From Methylobacteriaceae bacterium (GTDB lineage Bacteria; Pseudomonadota; Alphaproteobacteria; Rhizobiales; Beijerinckiaceae), in the NCBI GenBank assembly GCA_947444195.1, contig CANEZL010000029.1, forward strand, positions 1 through 64,000: a stretch of DNA of 64,000 bases. Reading direction: 5' to 3'. The notes under the pieces were generated by a model. That model was not told the origin of the DNA, did no database searches, and saw only the letters and a program-made list of their open reading frames with translations. The position numbers and the translations under genes are program-made. Shown here one piece after another: positions 45,058 through 53,563 of the stretch (positions are counted from its first letter, which is position 1; each line of letters begins with the position of its first letter).

Positions 45058-45116
45058 CGGGGCCCCGGGCCGCGCGGGACCGGCGCCCGGGGCGCCGATC
45101 CGTGCGGGCGGCTCGG

Positions 45117-45296
45117 CTACGAGAACGAGCCGAAGGCCTCGAAGGTGTTCGTGGGCGTCGGGGGCGCCTCGGTCGCCGCGTCGGCGGCGGGGACGGTGCT
45201 GGCGGCCTGGGTGCGGGTCTCGGGTTCGGTGTGAGTCTCGTCGGGGACGGTAGCGAGCGTCAGGGCTGAGCGATCGTGCTGCGCGTCGAGATTCAT
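45117..45296 (-). CDS. Small acidic Thr/Pro/Ala-rich peptide, 59 residues
   Basis: Reads MNLDAQHDRSALTLATVPDE, then a Thr/Glu/Pro/Ala-rich centre, ending NTFEAFGSFS. It starts at an ATG preceded by GAGGAG with good spacing. It is strongly acidic, has no Cys or membrane span, and looks intrinsically disordered; the end TFEAFGSFS is the only hydrophobic patch. It lies tail to tail with the periplasmic binding protein (59 bases apart). No family recognised. A precursor-peptide or regulatory role is possible but unsupported. Confidence 0.55.
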   Translation of the reverse strand: MNLDAQHDRSALTLATVPDETHTEPETRTQAASTVPAADAATEAPPTPTNTFEAFGSFS

Positions 45297-45417
45297 CCGG
45301 TCTCCTCAGGTTGAGCCGTGTGGAACGGCACAGCTTGGGATAGCCGGTTCGGCGCGCGACGCAACCCGTATGCGGGGCATGGCAGCCGCGCGCCTCGGAC
45401 GCCCGGCGCCGGGAAGC

Positions 45418-46047
45418 CTACTCGGCCGCGGCGGGCTTCGGCGCGGGCTTGGCCGCCGCGGGCTTGGCCGGGGCCGAGCCGGTCGCGGCGGGCTTGGCGG
45501 TCAGCCATTCCGGATCGGTGCGCGGCCCGCCGGCCGCGTTGGTCGGTGCCGTGAGCTGGCCGGGCAGCACGTCGGCGACCTTCGTCCAGGTCTGCGACTT
45601 GCAGAGGAAGGCGATCAGGCAGCCGCGCACGGTCAGCTCGCCGGGAGTCTCGGTCCAGATCGTCACGTCGTAGGACTTGCCGTCCTCCGAGTTGTAGATC
45701 TTGCCCTCGTAGCGGGCATCGGCGTTCGGCTTCAGGCCGAGGATCAGCTGGTGCCCGAGGGAGGGGCGGGCCTGCTTCTTCGGGTCGGGGTTCTTGAAGT
45801 CCACCCGCGGCTGGTTCTTGTCGTTCAGGGGAACCTTGAGCCAGACCACGTAGCCGCAGACGTGCTTCTCGCCGGGACCGCACTTCTCGATGCGGATGCG
45901 GGCGCGCCCGTCCTCGGTGAGATAGGTGCCGCTCGGATCGGTGGGCGCGGCGGCCTCAGCCGCACCGGCGAGCCCGGCGAGGGCGGCGAGCGGCAGGACC
46001 GCGCGGCGCCAGCTCCGCAGGCGGCCGGGGATCAGTCGAAACGTCAT
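45418..46047 (-). CDS. Exported DUF2147 protein (copy 2)
   Basis: A 209-residue exported protein with a signal peptide (about residues 10-32) and the same domain order as the protein at 21358-21849: PSGTYLTEDGRARIRIEKCG, CGYVVWLKVPL, SLGHQLILGLK and GCLIAFLCKSQTWTK. The C-terminal tail of about 35 residues is Ala/Pro/Lys-rich and absent from copy 1. The two share enough motifs to be paralogues. Function unknown. Confidence 0.87.
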   Translation of the reverse strand: MTFRLIPGRLRSWRRAVLPLAALAGLAGAAEAAAPTDPSGTYLTEDGRARIRIEKCGPGEKHVCGYVVWLKVPLNDKNQPRVDFKNPDPKKQARPSLGHQLILGLKPNADARYEGKIYNSEDGKSYDVTIWTETPGELTVRGCLIAFLCKSQTWTKVADVLPGQLTAPTNAAGGPRTDPEWLTAKPAATGSAPAKPAAAKPAPKPAAAE

Positions 46048-46271
46048 GCCTGTACTCCCATGTCCGGGATGCCGTCGCGATCCCGGCGCCGGCCCGCTTG
46101 CGTCCGCGGCCGTCCGGCCCCGTGCGGGGCCGCGCGGCCGGGCCGCTTTTCGGCCCCCGCAATCCGCTGTGATATTGACCGCATCATGACACGCGCGCCC
46201 GCGCCCGCCCGGAAGCGGTGCATCCCGCGCATCGCGAGACCCCCTCCTCCCATGGCGACCGCCGAGGGCCG

Positions 46272-47183
46272 ATGATCGTCCGTCCCCGCCCGAGCCTGCT
46301 CGGCATCCTCTTCACCCTGCGCGGCTCGATCCTGCCGCAGGTGGCGCCGACGGTCGCGGGGCTCGCCGCCTTCTCGGTCGCGGTGGTGGCCGCCGAGCGG
46401 CGCTGGCCGGAGGCCTTTCCGGTCAGCGCCGGGATCGGGCCCTTCACCCTGATCGGGCTCGCCCTCTCGATCTTCTTGAGCTTCCGCAACAACGCCTGCT
46501 ACGAGCGCTGGTGGGAGGCGCGGAAGGCTTGGGGCAACCTGATCGTGGCCGTGCGCAGCCTCGCCCGCCTCGTCGACGCCCTCCTGCCGGGCCCAGGGAA
46601 CGCGGTCGCCCGCGCGCGCGTCCTGCGCCGCGCCGCCGGCTTCGCCCACGGCCTGCATGCCGGGCTGCGCGGGGCCGACGCGGCGGCGGCGATCCGCCCC
46701 TGGCTGCCGCCCGGCGAGCCCGTGCGGGCGGCGAGCCCCAGCGACGGGGTGCTGGCGGCGATGACCGTCGACCTGGCGGCCATGATGCGGGCGGGCGCCT
46801 TCGGGGAGGTGGGCTTCGCCCTGGTCGAGGGGCAGCTCGCGCGGCTCGCCGAGATCCAGGCCGCCTGCGAGCGCATCCAGGCGACCCCGCTGCCCTTCGC
46901 CTACACCCTGCTCCTCTACCGCACGGCCTGGCTCTACTGCCTGTTCCTGCCGGTGGGCCTGTCCGGCTCCCTCGGCTGGGCGACGCCCGCGGCGGTGGCG
47001 CTCGTCGCCTACACCTTCTTCGGCCTCGACGCCCTCGGCGACGAGCTGGAGGAGCCCTTCGGCCTGGAGCCGAACGACCTGCCCCTCGACGCGATGCTGC
47101 GCGTGGTCGAGCGCACCGTCCTCGAACCCCTGGGGGAGCCCCTGCCCGACCCGGTGGAGCCGGAGAATTTCCTCCTGCGCTGA
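46272..47183 (+). CDS. Bestrophin-family anion channel protein
   Basis: A 303-residue membrane protein of the bestrophin/UPF0187 family. It starts RPRPSLLGILFTLRGSILPQ and contains GLALSIFLSFRNNACYERWWEARKAWG (shown in part), the family's signature region, then PLPFAYTLLLYRTAWLYC and an acidic FGLDALGDELEEPFGLEPND. Bacterial bestrophins form pentameric chloride or cation channels. A 224-base region separates it from the divergent DUF2147 gene; both promoters should be there. Confidence 0.93.
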   Translation: MIVRPRPSLLGILFTLRGSILPQVAPTVAGLAAFSVAVVAAERRWPEAFPVSAGIGPFTLIGLALSIFLSFRNNACYERWWEARKAWGNLIVAVRSLARLVDALLPGPGNAVARARVLRRAAGFAHGLHAGLRGADAAAAIRPWLPPGEPVRAASPSDGVLAAMTVDLAAMMRAGAFGEVGFALVEGQLARLAEIQAACERIQATPLPFAYTLLLYRTAWLYCLFLPVGLSGSLGWATPAAVALVAYTFFGLDALGDELEEPFGLEPNDLPLDAMLRVVERTVLEPLGEPLPDPVEPENFLLR

Positions 47184-47205
47184 GGGCGGGCCGGCGCCCA
47201 TGCGG

Positions 47206-47235
47206 GAAGGGCCGGCACCCGGGGGCCGGCCCTTC
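47206..47235. terminator. Hairpin between convergent genes
   Basis: GAAGGGCCGGC (47206-47216) pairs perfectly with GCCGGCCCTTC (47225-47235) over an 8-base loop, 22 bases after the bestrophin stop and 23 bases after the stop of the small Cys-rich gene. It probably acts on both strands; no long T-run. Confidence 0.65.
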
Positions 47236-47258
47236 AAGCAGATGTGATCGACGGGCCC

Positions 47259-47468
47259 TTACTCGGCCGCGGTCATCTCGGCGGTGAAGTGGCCGCACCA
47301 GTCCTGGGCGGCCACGACCGGCCAGAGGCCCTTGGCCTCCGGGGCGGGCTGGCTCACCGGCGGGTTGAAGCGGCAGAGGCCCTGGCCGCCCGAGGCCGCG
47401 GCGGCGTTGAGCTTGTGCTCGTCGAAGAAGCGGCAGCTCGCGCAGGCAGCGTTGCTGGTTCCAGCCAT
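47259..47468 (-). CDS. Small four-Cys protein (possible metal or Fe-S binder)
   Basis: 69 residues without a signal peptide. Cys are arranged as CASC, then GLCRFNPP after about 20 residues, then DWCGHF near the end. The pattern Cys-x2-Cys ... Cys ... Cys-Gly with a WP-V segment occurs in a short conserved bacterial family without a known function. Four Cys fit a zinc or iron site. It converges on the bestrophin gene. Confidence 0.75.
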   Translation of the reverse strand: MAGTSNAACASCRFFDEHKLNAAAASGGQGLCRFNPPVSQPAPEAKGLWPVVAAQDWCGHFTAEMTAAE

Positions 47469-47705
47469 GTCGAATGCTCCGTGTCTCGTTGCTGCGGGGA
47501 CGGCGCCGGACCTGCCAGGCCGAGCCCTTCCGGGTCCTTCTTTGGAAGGACTCCAATGAGCGACCAACGTGGCGCGGCCGGCGGGGTTCCTGGGGCGGAG
47601 GGTGCGCGGCCGCCGGATTCTTTCGGGGAACGGAGTCCGGCATGGCCGGTTCAGGCCATGTGGCACCCGCGTGCCGCACGCTCGCGAGCGTTTCCTCCCG
47701 AACTC

Positions 47706-47731
47706 GGGCCGCCCCTCGGGCGGCCCTTTTT
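47706..47731 (+). terminator. Intrinsic terminator on the plus strand with no gene before it
   Basis: GGGCCGCCC (47706-47714), a CTC loop, GGGCGGCCC (47718-47726) and then TTTTT form a textbook intrinsic terminator. No plus-strand gene ends upstream after 47183, which has its own hairpin. The 296-base interval 47469-47764 contains no credible ORF. A small RNA ending here is one explanation. Confidence 0.65.
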
Positions 47732-47764
47732 CTCGGGGCCGCGGCCTTCCCGGCGCCGCCCGTC

Positions 47765-48787
47765 TCAGGCGGGCAGGCGCCCCTCCTCCACCGCGTGGCA
47801 GGCGACGCCGTCGCGCAGGAGCGGCACCTCGCTGCGGCAGCGCGCGTCGGCATGGGGGCAGCGCGGGTTGAAGGTGCAGCCCGGCGGCGGGTCGATCGGG
47901 TTCGGGATCTCGCCGGAGACGGGGGTGCGGGCACGCCCGATATGGGCGAGGTCGGGCACCGCGTCGAGCAGCATGCGGGTGTAGGGGTGGCGCGGCCGGG
48001 CGAAGATCTCCGCCTTCGGGGCTACCTCCACGAGGCGCCCCAGATACATCACGCCGATCCGCGTCGCCATGTGGCGCACCACGGCGAGGTTGTGGCTGAT
48101 GAACAGGTAGGTCAGCCCGAAGCGGTCCTGCAGGTCGCGCATCAGGTTCAGGATCTGGGCCTGGACCGAGACGTCGAGCGCCGAGGTCGGCTCGTCGCCC
48201 ACCAGGAACTCCGCCTGGCTCGCGAGCGCCCGGGCGATGGCCACGCGCTGGCGCTGGCCCCCGGAGAACTCGTGCGGGTACTTGCGCGCGTCGGCCGGGT
48301 GCAGGCCGACGAGGCCGAGCAACTCGCCCACGCGGGCGCGGATGGCGGCCTCCCCCTGGATGAGGCCGAAGGCCCGGATCGGCTCGGCGACGATGGCCCC
48401 CACCCGCCAGCGCGGGTTCATCGAGGCGTAGGGATCCTGGAAGATCATCTGGATCCGCGCGCGCAGGCGCCGCCGGGCGGCGGCCTGGCGCGGATCGGTC
48501 ATCGAGACGCCGTCGATGCGCACCTCGCCGGCCGACGGCGGCAGCAGCCCGACCACCATGCGCGCCACGGTGGACTTGCCCGAGCCCGATTCGCCCACCA
48601 GCGCGAAGGTCTCCCCCCGCGGGATCGTGAAACCGACCCCGTCCACGGCCTTCAGGCTCTGCCGGGGCATCCGCTCGATCACCCGGTTGAGCCAGGGTTT
48701 CGAGACGTCGAAGACCCGGCGCAGGTCCTCGACCTCCACATAGCCCCTGCCCTGGCCCCCGCCCGTCTCTTCGCTCCGCGGGATCAT
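47765..48787 (-). CDS. dppF: Dipeptide/oligopeptide ABC transporter ATPase DppF-like
   Basis: A 340-residue ATP-binding subunit with Walker A GESGSGKSTVARM, signature FSGGQRQRVAIARAL and Walker B LVGDEPTSALDVS. The C-terminal GCTFNPRCPHAD with Cys residues is the oligopeptide-transporter ATPase extension. It is last in a dppA-B-C-D-F operon and overlaps dppD by 4 bases. Confidence 0.93.
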   Translation of the reverse strand: MIPRSEETGGGQGRGYVEVEDLRRVFDVSKPWLNRVIERMPRQSLKAVDGVGFTIPRGETFALVGESGSGKSTVARMVVGLLPPSAGEVRIDGVSMTDPRQAAARRRLRARIQMIFQDPYASMNPRWRVGAIVAEPIRAFGLIQGEAAIRARVGELLGLVGLHPADARKYPHEFSGGQRQRVAIARALASQAEFLVGDEPTSALDVSVQAQILNLMRDLQDRFGLTYLFISHNLAVVRHMATRIGVMYLGRLVEVAPKAEIFARPRHPYTRMLLDAVPDLAHIGRARTPVSGEIPNPIDPPPGCTFNPRCPHADARCRSEVPLLRDGVACHAVEEGRLPA

Positions 48788-49767
48788 GCCGCCGCTCCGC
48801 GCGCGTCGTCGTAGAGATGGCAGGCGACGCGGGCGTCGCCGACGGGGATCGGTTCCGGCCGCTCGACGAAGCAGCGGGCGAACGCGCTGGGGCAGCGCGG
48901 GTGGAAGGCGCAGCCCGGGGGGATGGCGTCGAGGCGCGGCATCGAGCCGGGGATCTGGGTCAGGCGCTCGGCGGTGTCGGCGAGCGTCGGGATCGCCCCC
49001 ATCAGCCCCCGCGCGTAGGGATGGCGAGGCCGGCGCACCACCTCCGCCACCGGGCCGATCTCGGCGATCCGGCCCGAATACATCACGGCGACCCGGTCCG
49101 CGGCCTCGGCGATCACGCCCATGTCGTGGGTCACCAGCATCACCGCGGTGCCGTGCTCGCGGCAGAGGCGCTTCAGGAGCGTGATGACCTGGGCCTGGAC
49201 CGAGACGTCCAGCGCCGTCGTCGGCTCGTCGGCGATGATGAGTTCGGGCTCGGCGGCGAGCGCCAGCGCGATCACCACGCGCTGGCGCATGCCGCCGGAG
49301 AACTCGTGCGGGTAGCCGTCGATGCGCCGCTCGGGGGCCGGGATGCCGACCTCGGTCAGCAGCGCGACCGCCCGCGCCCGCGCGGCGCGGGCCGAGAGGT
49401 CGGTATGGGTGCGGATCGTCTCCACGATCTGCTCGCCGACCCGGTAGAGGGGATCGAGGGAGGTGAGCGGGTCCTGGAAGATCATGCCGATGCGCCGCCC
49501 CCGCACCCGGCGCATCCGCTCCGGCGGCAGGTCGTCGATGCGCTCGGACCCGAGCCTGATCTCGCCGCCGGCGATGCGGCCGGGCGGGTCGATCAGCCCG
49601 ATCACGGCCGAGCCCGTCACGGACTTGCCCGCCCCCGACTCGCCGACCACGCCGAGAATCTCGCCGCGGCCGATGGTGAAGGAGACGCCGTCGATGGCGG
49701 ACAGCGTGCCCCGCCGCGTCTCGAAGGCGACGCGCAGGTCCCGGACGGAGAGGATCGGATCGCTCAT
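48784..49767 (-). CDS. dppD: Dipeptide/oligopeptide ABC transporter ATPase DppD-like
   Basis: A 327-residue ATPase with Walker A GESGAGKSVTGS, signature FSGGMRQRVVIALAL, Walker B IADEPTTALDVS and a C-terminal GCAFHPRCPSAF. The ATG at 49767 overlaps the dppC stop (ATGA). Pairs with DppF to energise the permease. Confidence 0.93.
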   Translation of the reverse strand: MSDPILSVRDLRVAFETRRGTLSAIDGVSFTIGRGEILGVVGESGAGKSVTGSAVIGLIDPPGRIAGGEIRLGSERIDDLPPERMRRVRGRRIGMIFQDPLTSLDPLYRVGEQIVETIRTHTDLSARAARARAVALLTEVGIPAPERRIDGYPHEFSGGMRQRVVIALALAAEPELIIADEPTTALDVSVQAQVITLLKRLCREHGTAVMLVTHDMGVIAEAADRVAVMYSGRIAEIGPVAEVVRRPRHPYARGLMGAIPTLADTAERLTQIPGSMPRLDAIPPGCAFHPRCPSAFARCFVERPEPIPVGDARVACHLYDDARGAAA

Positions 49768-50744
49768 TGCAGCTTCGGGTTCAGCGCGTCGCGCAGCCAG
49801 TCGCCGAGCAGGTTGATCGCGATGACGAGCCCGGCGAGCGCGAAGCCGGGGAAGGCCACCACCCACCACTCGCCGGAGAACAGGAAGCGGTTGCCGGTGC
49901 GGATCAGGGTGCCGAGCGACGGCATGGTCTCGGGCAGGCCGGTGCCGAGGAAGGACAGGGTCGCCTCCGTGATGATCGCGAGCGCGAGGTTGATGGTGGC
50001 GATGACGAAGACCGGGCCCGTCACGTTCGGCAGGACGTGGCGGAGCATGATCACCGGCGAGGTGAGGCCGATGAGGCGGGCGGCCTGCACGTAGTCCTTG
50101 CCGCGCTCCACCATCACGGAGGAGCGCACGGTGCGCGCGTACTGCACCCAGAAGGACAGGCCGATCGAGACCACGATGAGCAGGATCGTGGCGTTGGTGT
50201 CGAGGGCGCTGCCGAAGCTCGCCTTGGCGACCCCGTCAACCACCAGCGCGATCAGGATGGCCGGGAAGGTGAGCTGCACGTCGGCGACCCGCATGATCAC
50301 GGTGTCGAGCACGCCGCCGAAATAGCCGGCGACGAGGCCGAGGGCGATGCCCAGCGTTCCCGAGACGAGGACGCCGAGAAGCCCCACCACGAGGGACAGG
50401 CGCAGGCCGTAGAGCACCGCCGAGAGCACGTCGCGGCCCTGGTCGTCGGTGCCGAGCAGGAAGGGCGCCTGCCCCTCCGCGTTCCAGAGCGGGGGCAGGT
50501 TGGAATTGAGGAGGTCGAGCTGGGCCGGGTCGTAGGGGTTCTGCGGCGCGATCCAGGGGGCGGCGAAGGCCAGGGCGAACATCGCCAGCGTGGCCACGAA
50601 GGCGAGCATCGCCGTCCTCGAGCGGCGGAAGCTCGCGAAGAGGTCGGAATCGAGGAAGCGGGCCAGCCGCGACCGGGCCGGTTCGCCGGGTGCTCCGGGC
50701 GGGGCCCCGGCGGCCCGGGGGGCGTCGTCCACGGCGGCGCTCAT
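49764..50744 (-). CDS. dppC: Dipeptide/oligopeptide ABC permease DppC-like
   Basis: A 326-residue permease with an N-terminal cytoplasmic tail, a first span (AMLAFVATLAMFALAFAAPWI), the periplasmic loop FLLGTDDQGRDVLSAVLYG typical of DppC/OppC, and the coupling loop in ARLIGLTSPVIMLRHVLPN. It overlaps dppB by 4 bases. Confidence 0.93.
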   Translation of the reverse strand: MSAAVDDAPRAAGAPPGAPGEPARSRLARFLDSDLFASFRRSRTAMLAFVATLAMFALAFAAPWIAPQNPYDPAQLDLLNSNLPPLWNAEGQAPFLLGTDDQGRDVLSAVLYGLRLSLVVGLLGVLVSGTLGIALGLVAGYFGGVLDTVIMRVADVQLTFPAILIALVVDGVAKASFGSALDTNATILLIVVSIGLSFWVQYARTVRSSVMVERGKDYVQAARLIGLTSPVIMLRHVLPNVTGPVFVIATINLALAIITEATLSFLGTGLPETMPSLGTLIRTGNRFLFSGEWWVVAFPGFALAGLVIAINLLGDWLRDALNPKLQ

Positions 50745-51721
50745 GCGGCGCGCCCCACGCTGCCGCGCAGGCGCGGATCGACCACCGTGTAGAGGAGGTC
50801 GACCACGAGGTTGATGGTCACGAAGATCGCCGCGACGAGGAGCAGGTAGGCGGACATGATCGGGATGTCGACGTTCTGCACCGCCTGCACGAAGAGCAGG
50901 CCCATGCCGGGCCACTGGAACACCGTCTCGGTGATGATCGAGAAGGCGATGACGGAGCCGAGCTGGAGCCCGGCGATGGTGATGACGGGCACCAACGTGT
51001 TCTTCAGGGCGTGGCCGAGATGGATGGTCCGGGTGGTCAGCCCCCGGGCGCGGGCGAAGCGGATGTAGTCGGTGCGCAGGACCTCCAGCATCTCGGCCCG
51101 CACGAGGCGCATGATCAGGGTCATCTGGTAGAGGCCGAGCGTCACCGAGGGCAGGATCAGGGCCTTGAGGCCCGACACGGTGAGGAAGCCGGTGGTCCAG
51201 CCCCCCAAGCGCACGGTGTCGCCGCGGCCGTAGCTCGGCAGCCAGCCGAGCGTGACCGAGAACAGGAAGATCAGCAGGATGCCGATCAGGAAGGTCGGCA
51301 GCGAGACGCCGACGAGGGAGATCGCCTGGAACAGCTTGGCGAGGAACGTGTCCCGCCTCAGCGCGCAGTAGACCCCCATCAGGATGCCGACGCCGAGGGC
51401 GAAGAGGGTCGCGCAGAGGGCGAGTTCGAGGGTGGCCGGGATGCGCTCGGAGAGGAGCGCGGTCACCGGCTGCCGGAACTGGTAGGAGATGCCGAAATCC
51501 CCCCGCAGCACGTTGCCGGCGTAGCGGCCGAACTGCACCAGCATGGGATCGTCGAGGCCGAGGCTCCTGCGGATCTCGGCCCGCTCGGAGACGGGCGTGT
51601 CCGGCCCGACGATCTGGTTCACGGGGTCGCCCGCGAACCGGAACATGGCGAAGGCGATCAGGCCGACCACGCCCAGCACCACGAGGGCCTGGGCGAGGCG
51701 GCGGATCAGGAACGCGAGCAC
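50741..51721 (-). CDS. dppB: Dipeptide/oligopeptide ABC permease DppB-like
   Basis: A 326-residue permease starting MLAFLIRRLAQALVVLGVVG. It has the DPVNQIVGPD segment, the LPSYGRGDTVRLGG periplasmic loop, and the EAA-type coupling loop DYIRFARARGLTTRTIHLGHAL. Ten bases separate it from the dppA stop. Confidence 0.93.
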   Translation of the reverse strand: MLAFLIRRLAQALVVLGVVGLIAFAMFRFAGDPVNQIVGPDTPVSERAEIRRSLGLDDPMLVQFGRYAGNVLRGDFGISYQFRQPVTALLSERIPATLELALCATLFALGVGILMGVYCALRRDTFLAKLFQAISLVGVSLPTFLIGILLIFLFSVTLGWLPSYGRGDTVRLGGWTTGFLTVSGLKALILPSVTLGLYQMTLIMRLVRAEMLEVLRTDYIRFARARGLTTRTIHLGHALKNTLVPVITIAGLQLGSVIAFSIITETVFQWPGMGLLFVQAVQNVDIPIMSAYLLLVAAIFVTINLVVDLLYTVVDPRLRGSVGRAA

Positions 51722-51731
51722 GCGGGATACC

Positions 51732-53357
51732 TCAGGGCTTCTTGGACACCCAGTAGAGGTAGAAGTAGTTGTCCGGGCGCTGGGTCAGCGTCACCTTCTT
51801 CGAGACGCCCCAGGCGAGCGCCTGCTGGTGGAGCGGGATGTAGCCCCAGTCGGCATTGATCGTGTCGAAGCCTTCCTTGATGAACGCGTCGCGCTTCGTC
51901 TTGTCCGTCTCGGTCTCGACCTTGTCGGCGATCTCGTCGATCTTGGGGTTGCAGTAATTGCCGAGGTTCCACCCGCCGCGGCCGGATTTGGGGTCGTTCC
52001 GGCAGCCGGCGATCTCGTAGAGGATGTTGTGGCTGTCCTGCGAGGACGGCGTCCAGCCGACCAGATAGAACGAGGTGTCGTAGGCGGGCGCCAGCACCTT
52101 GGCGAAGTACTTGGCCTTGGGCTGCGCGTTGAGGTTCACCTTCACCCCGACGCGGGCGAGCATGGAGACCACCGCCTGGCAGATCGCCTCGTCGTTGACG
52201 TAGCGGTCGTTCGGGCAGTCCATGGTGAGGGTGAAGCCGTCCGGATAGCCCGCCTCGGTGAGGAGCGCCTTGGCCTTCTTCGGGTCGTAGGCCGGGCGCT
52301 TGAACTCGCCCGAGCGGTCGTAGAGCGAGGGCGCGATGAGGAGGGCGGAGGGCGTCGCCTGCCCGCGCATCACCCGCTTGGCGATCGTGTCCTCGTCGAT
52401 GGCGAGATAGAACGCCTCGCGCACGCGCTTGTCCTTGAAGGGGTTCTTGCCCTTGACGCTCGAATCCTTGAGCTCGTCCCGCCACTGGTCCATGCCGAGG
52501 AAGATCGTGCGCAGCTCCGGCCCGGCCATGACCACGGCGTTGCCGCTCGACTCGACGCGGGGCTGGTCCTGCAGCGGCACGGGATCGATCCAGTCGACCT
52601 CGCCGGAGAGAAGCGCGGCCACGCGGGTGGCCGAGTTGCCGATGGTGGTGAAGACCGCCTCGTCGAGGTTCGACTCGACCTTGCCCCAGTAGCCGGGAAA
52701 CTTCTTGAACACCGTGCGCACGCCGGGCTGGTGCTCGGCGATCGTGAAGGGGCCGGTGCCGTTCTCGTTCAGTGCCGCGTAGCTCGGGCTGGTAGCGGTG
52801 GGCGCCGAGGGCTGGACGGCGTTGTTCTTCTCGGCCCATGTCTTCGACATGATGTACCAGGTCGCGAACTGCGCGATCGCGATCGGGTTCGGGGTCTTCA
52901 GCTTCATGTCGACGGTGTAGTCGTCGACCTTCACGAACTCGGCGTCGGCCGGCACGTTCGTCTGGAAGTTCGAGCCCGGCGCGCGCACCCGCTGCACCGA
53001 GAAGATCACGTCGTCGGCGGTGAACGGCGAGCCGTCGTGGAACTTCACGCCCTTGCGCAGGTGGAAGCGCCAGCGGGTCGGCTCCGGATTCTCCCAGGAC
53101 TCGGCGAGCTGGGGCGCGAACTTCATGTCCTTGTCGCGCATGACGAGCGCCTCGTAGACGGCGCCGTGCATGCCGATCGTGAAGGTCTCCTTCAGCGAGT
53201 AGGGGTCGAGGGACTTGATGTCGCCCTGGAAGGCGAAGCGGAACACGTTCTGCGCCTGCCCGGGCGTCGGGGCCGCGGCGAGGCCGAGGGCCAGGCCGAG
53301 GGTGAGCAGCGCGGTCTTCCGTGGGCTCGTCGCGTTTCGGGGGCTCGTCACAGTCAC
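51732..53357 (-). CDS. dppA: Dipeptide/oligopeptide-binding protein DppA-like
   Basis: A 541-residue periplasmic solute-binding protein of family 5. A signal peptide lies at about residues 14-36 (ALLTLGLALGLAAAPTPGQA). Domain landmarks are LDPYSLKETFTIGMHGAVYE, WRFHLRKGVKFHDGSPFTADDV and NGTGPFTIAEHQPGVR. The GTG start follows AGGAG. It heads the operon; family 5 proteins bind peptides, opines, nickel complexes or sugars, so the ligand is open. Confidence 0.91.
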   Translation of the reverse strand: MTVTSPRNATSPRKTALLTLGLALGLAAAPTPGQAQNVFRFAFQGDIKSLDPYSLKETFTIGMHGAVYEALVMRDKDMKFAPQLAESWENPEPTRWRFHLRKGVKFHDGSPFTADDVIFSVQRVRAPGSNFQTNVPADAEFVKVDDYTVDMKLKTPNPIAIAQFATWYIMSKTWAEKNNAVQPSAPTATSPSYAALNENGTGPFTIAEHQPGVRTVFKKFPGYWGKVESNLDEAVFTTIGNSATRVAALLSGEVDWIDPVPLQDQPRVESSGNAVVMAGPELRTIFLGMDQWRDELKDSSVKGKNPFKDKRVREAFYLAIDEDTIAKRVMRGQATPSALLIAPSLYDRSGEFKRPAYDPKKAKALLTEAGYPDGFTLTMDCPNDRYVNDEAICQAVVSMLARVGVKVNLNAQPKAKYFAKVLAPAYDTSFYLVGWTPSSQDSHNILYEIAGCRNDPKSGRGGWNLGNYCNPKIDEIADKVETETDKTKRDAFIKEGFDTINADWGYIPLHQQALAWGVSKKVTLTQRPDNYFYLYWVSKKP

Positions 53358-53563
53358 ACCGCTCCTGCGTCAGATCGTGAACGCGGCCTTCCGCCCTGGC
53401 CGCGCCTGCGGGGACCGAATGCGGGAGTTGTGCCAGTCCGCGGGGTGATCGCGCAACGGGTGTCCGGTTTTGCATGGGGAAGGCGGGGGCAAGTTACGAC
53501 ACTTTAAGCTTGTCTGCCCATGGTGGCCAGGCTCGGATCGGGCGTCGCGGGGGTCGATTGGGA
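53358..53563. promoter_or_regulatory. Divergent promoter region, dppA / tandem-receiver regulator
   Basis: 206 bases between divergent starts. TTACGACACTTTAAGCTTG at 53495-53513 is an AT-richer stretch suitable for a plus-strand promoter. No operator recognised. Confidence 0.4.
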
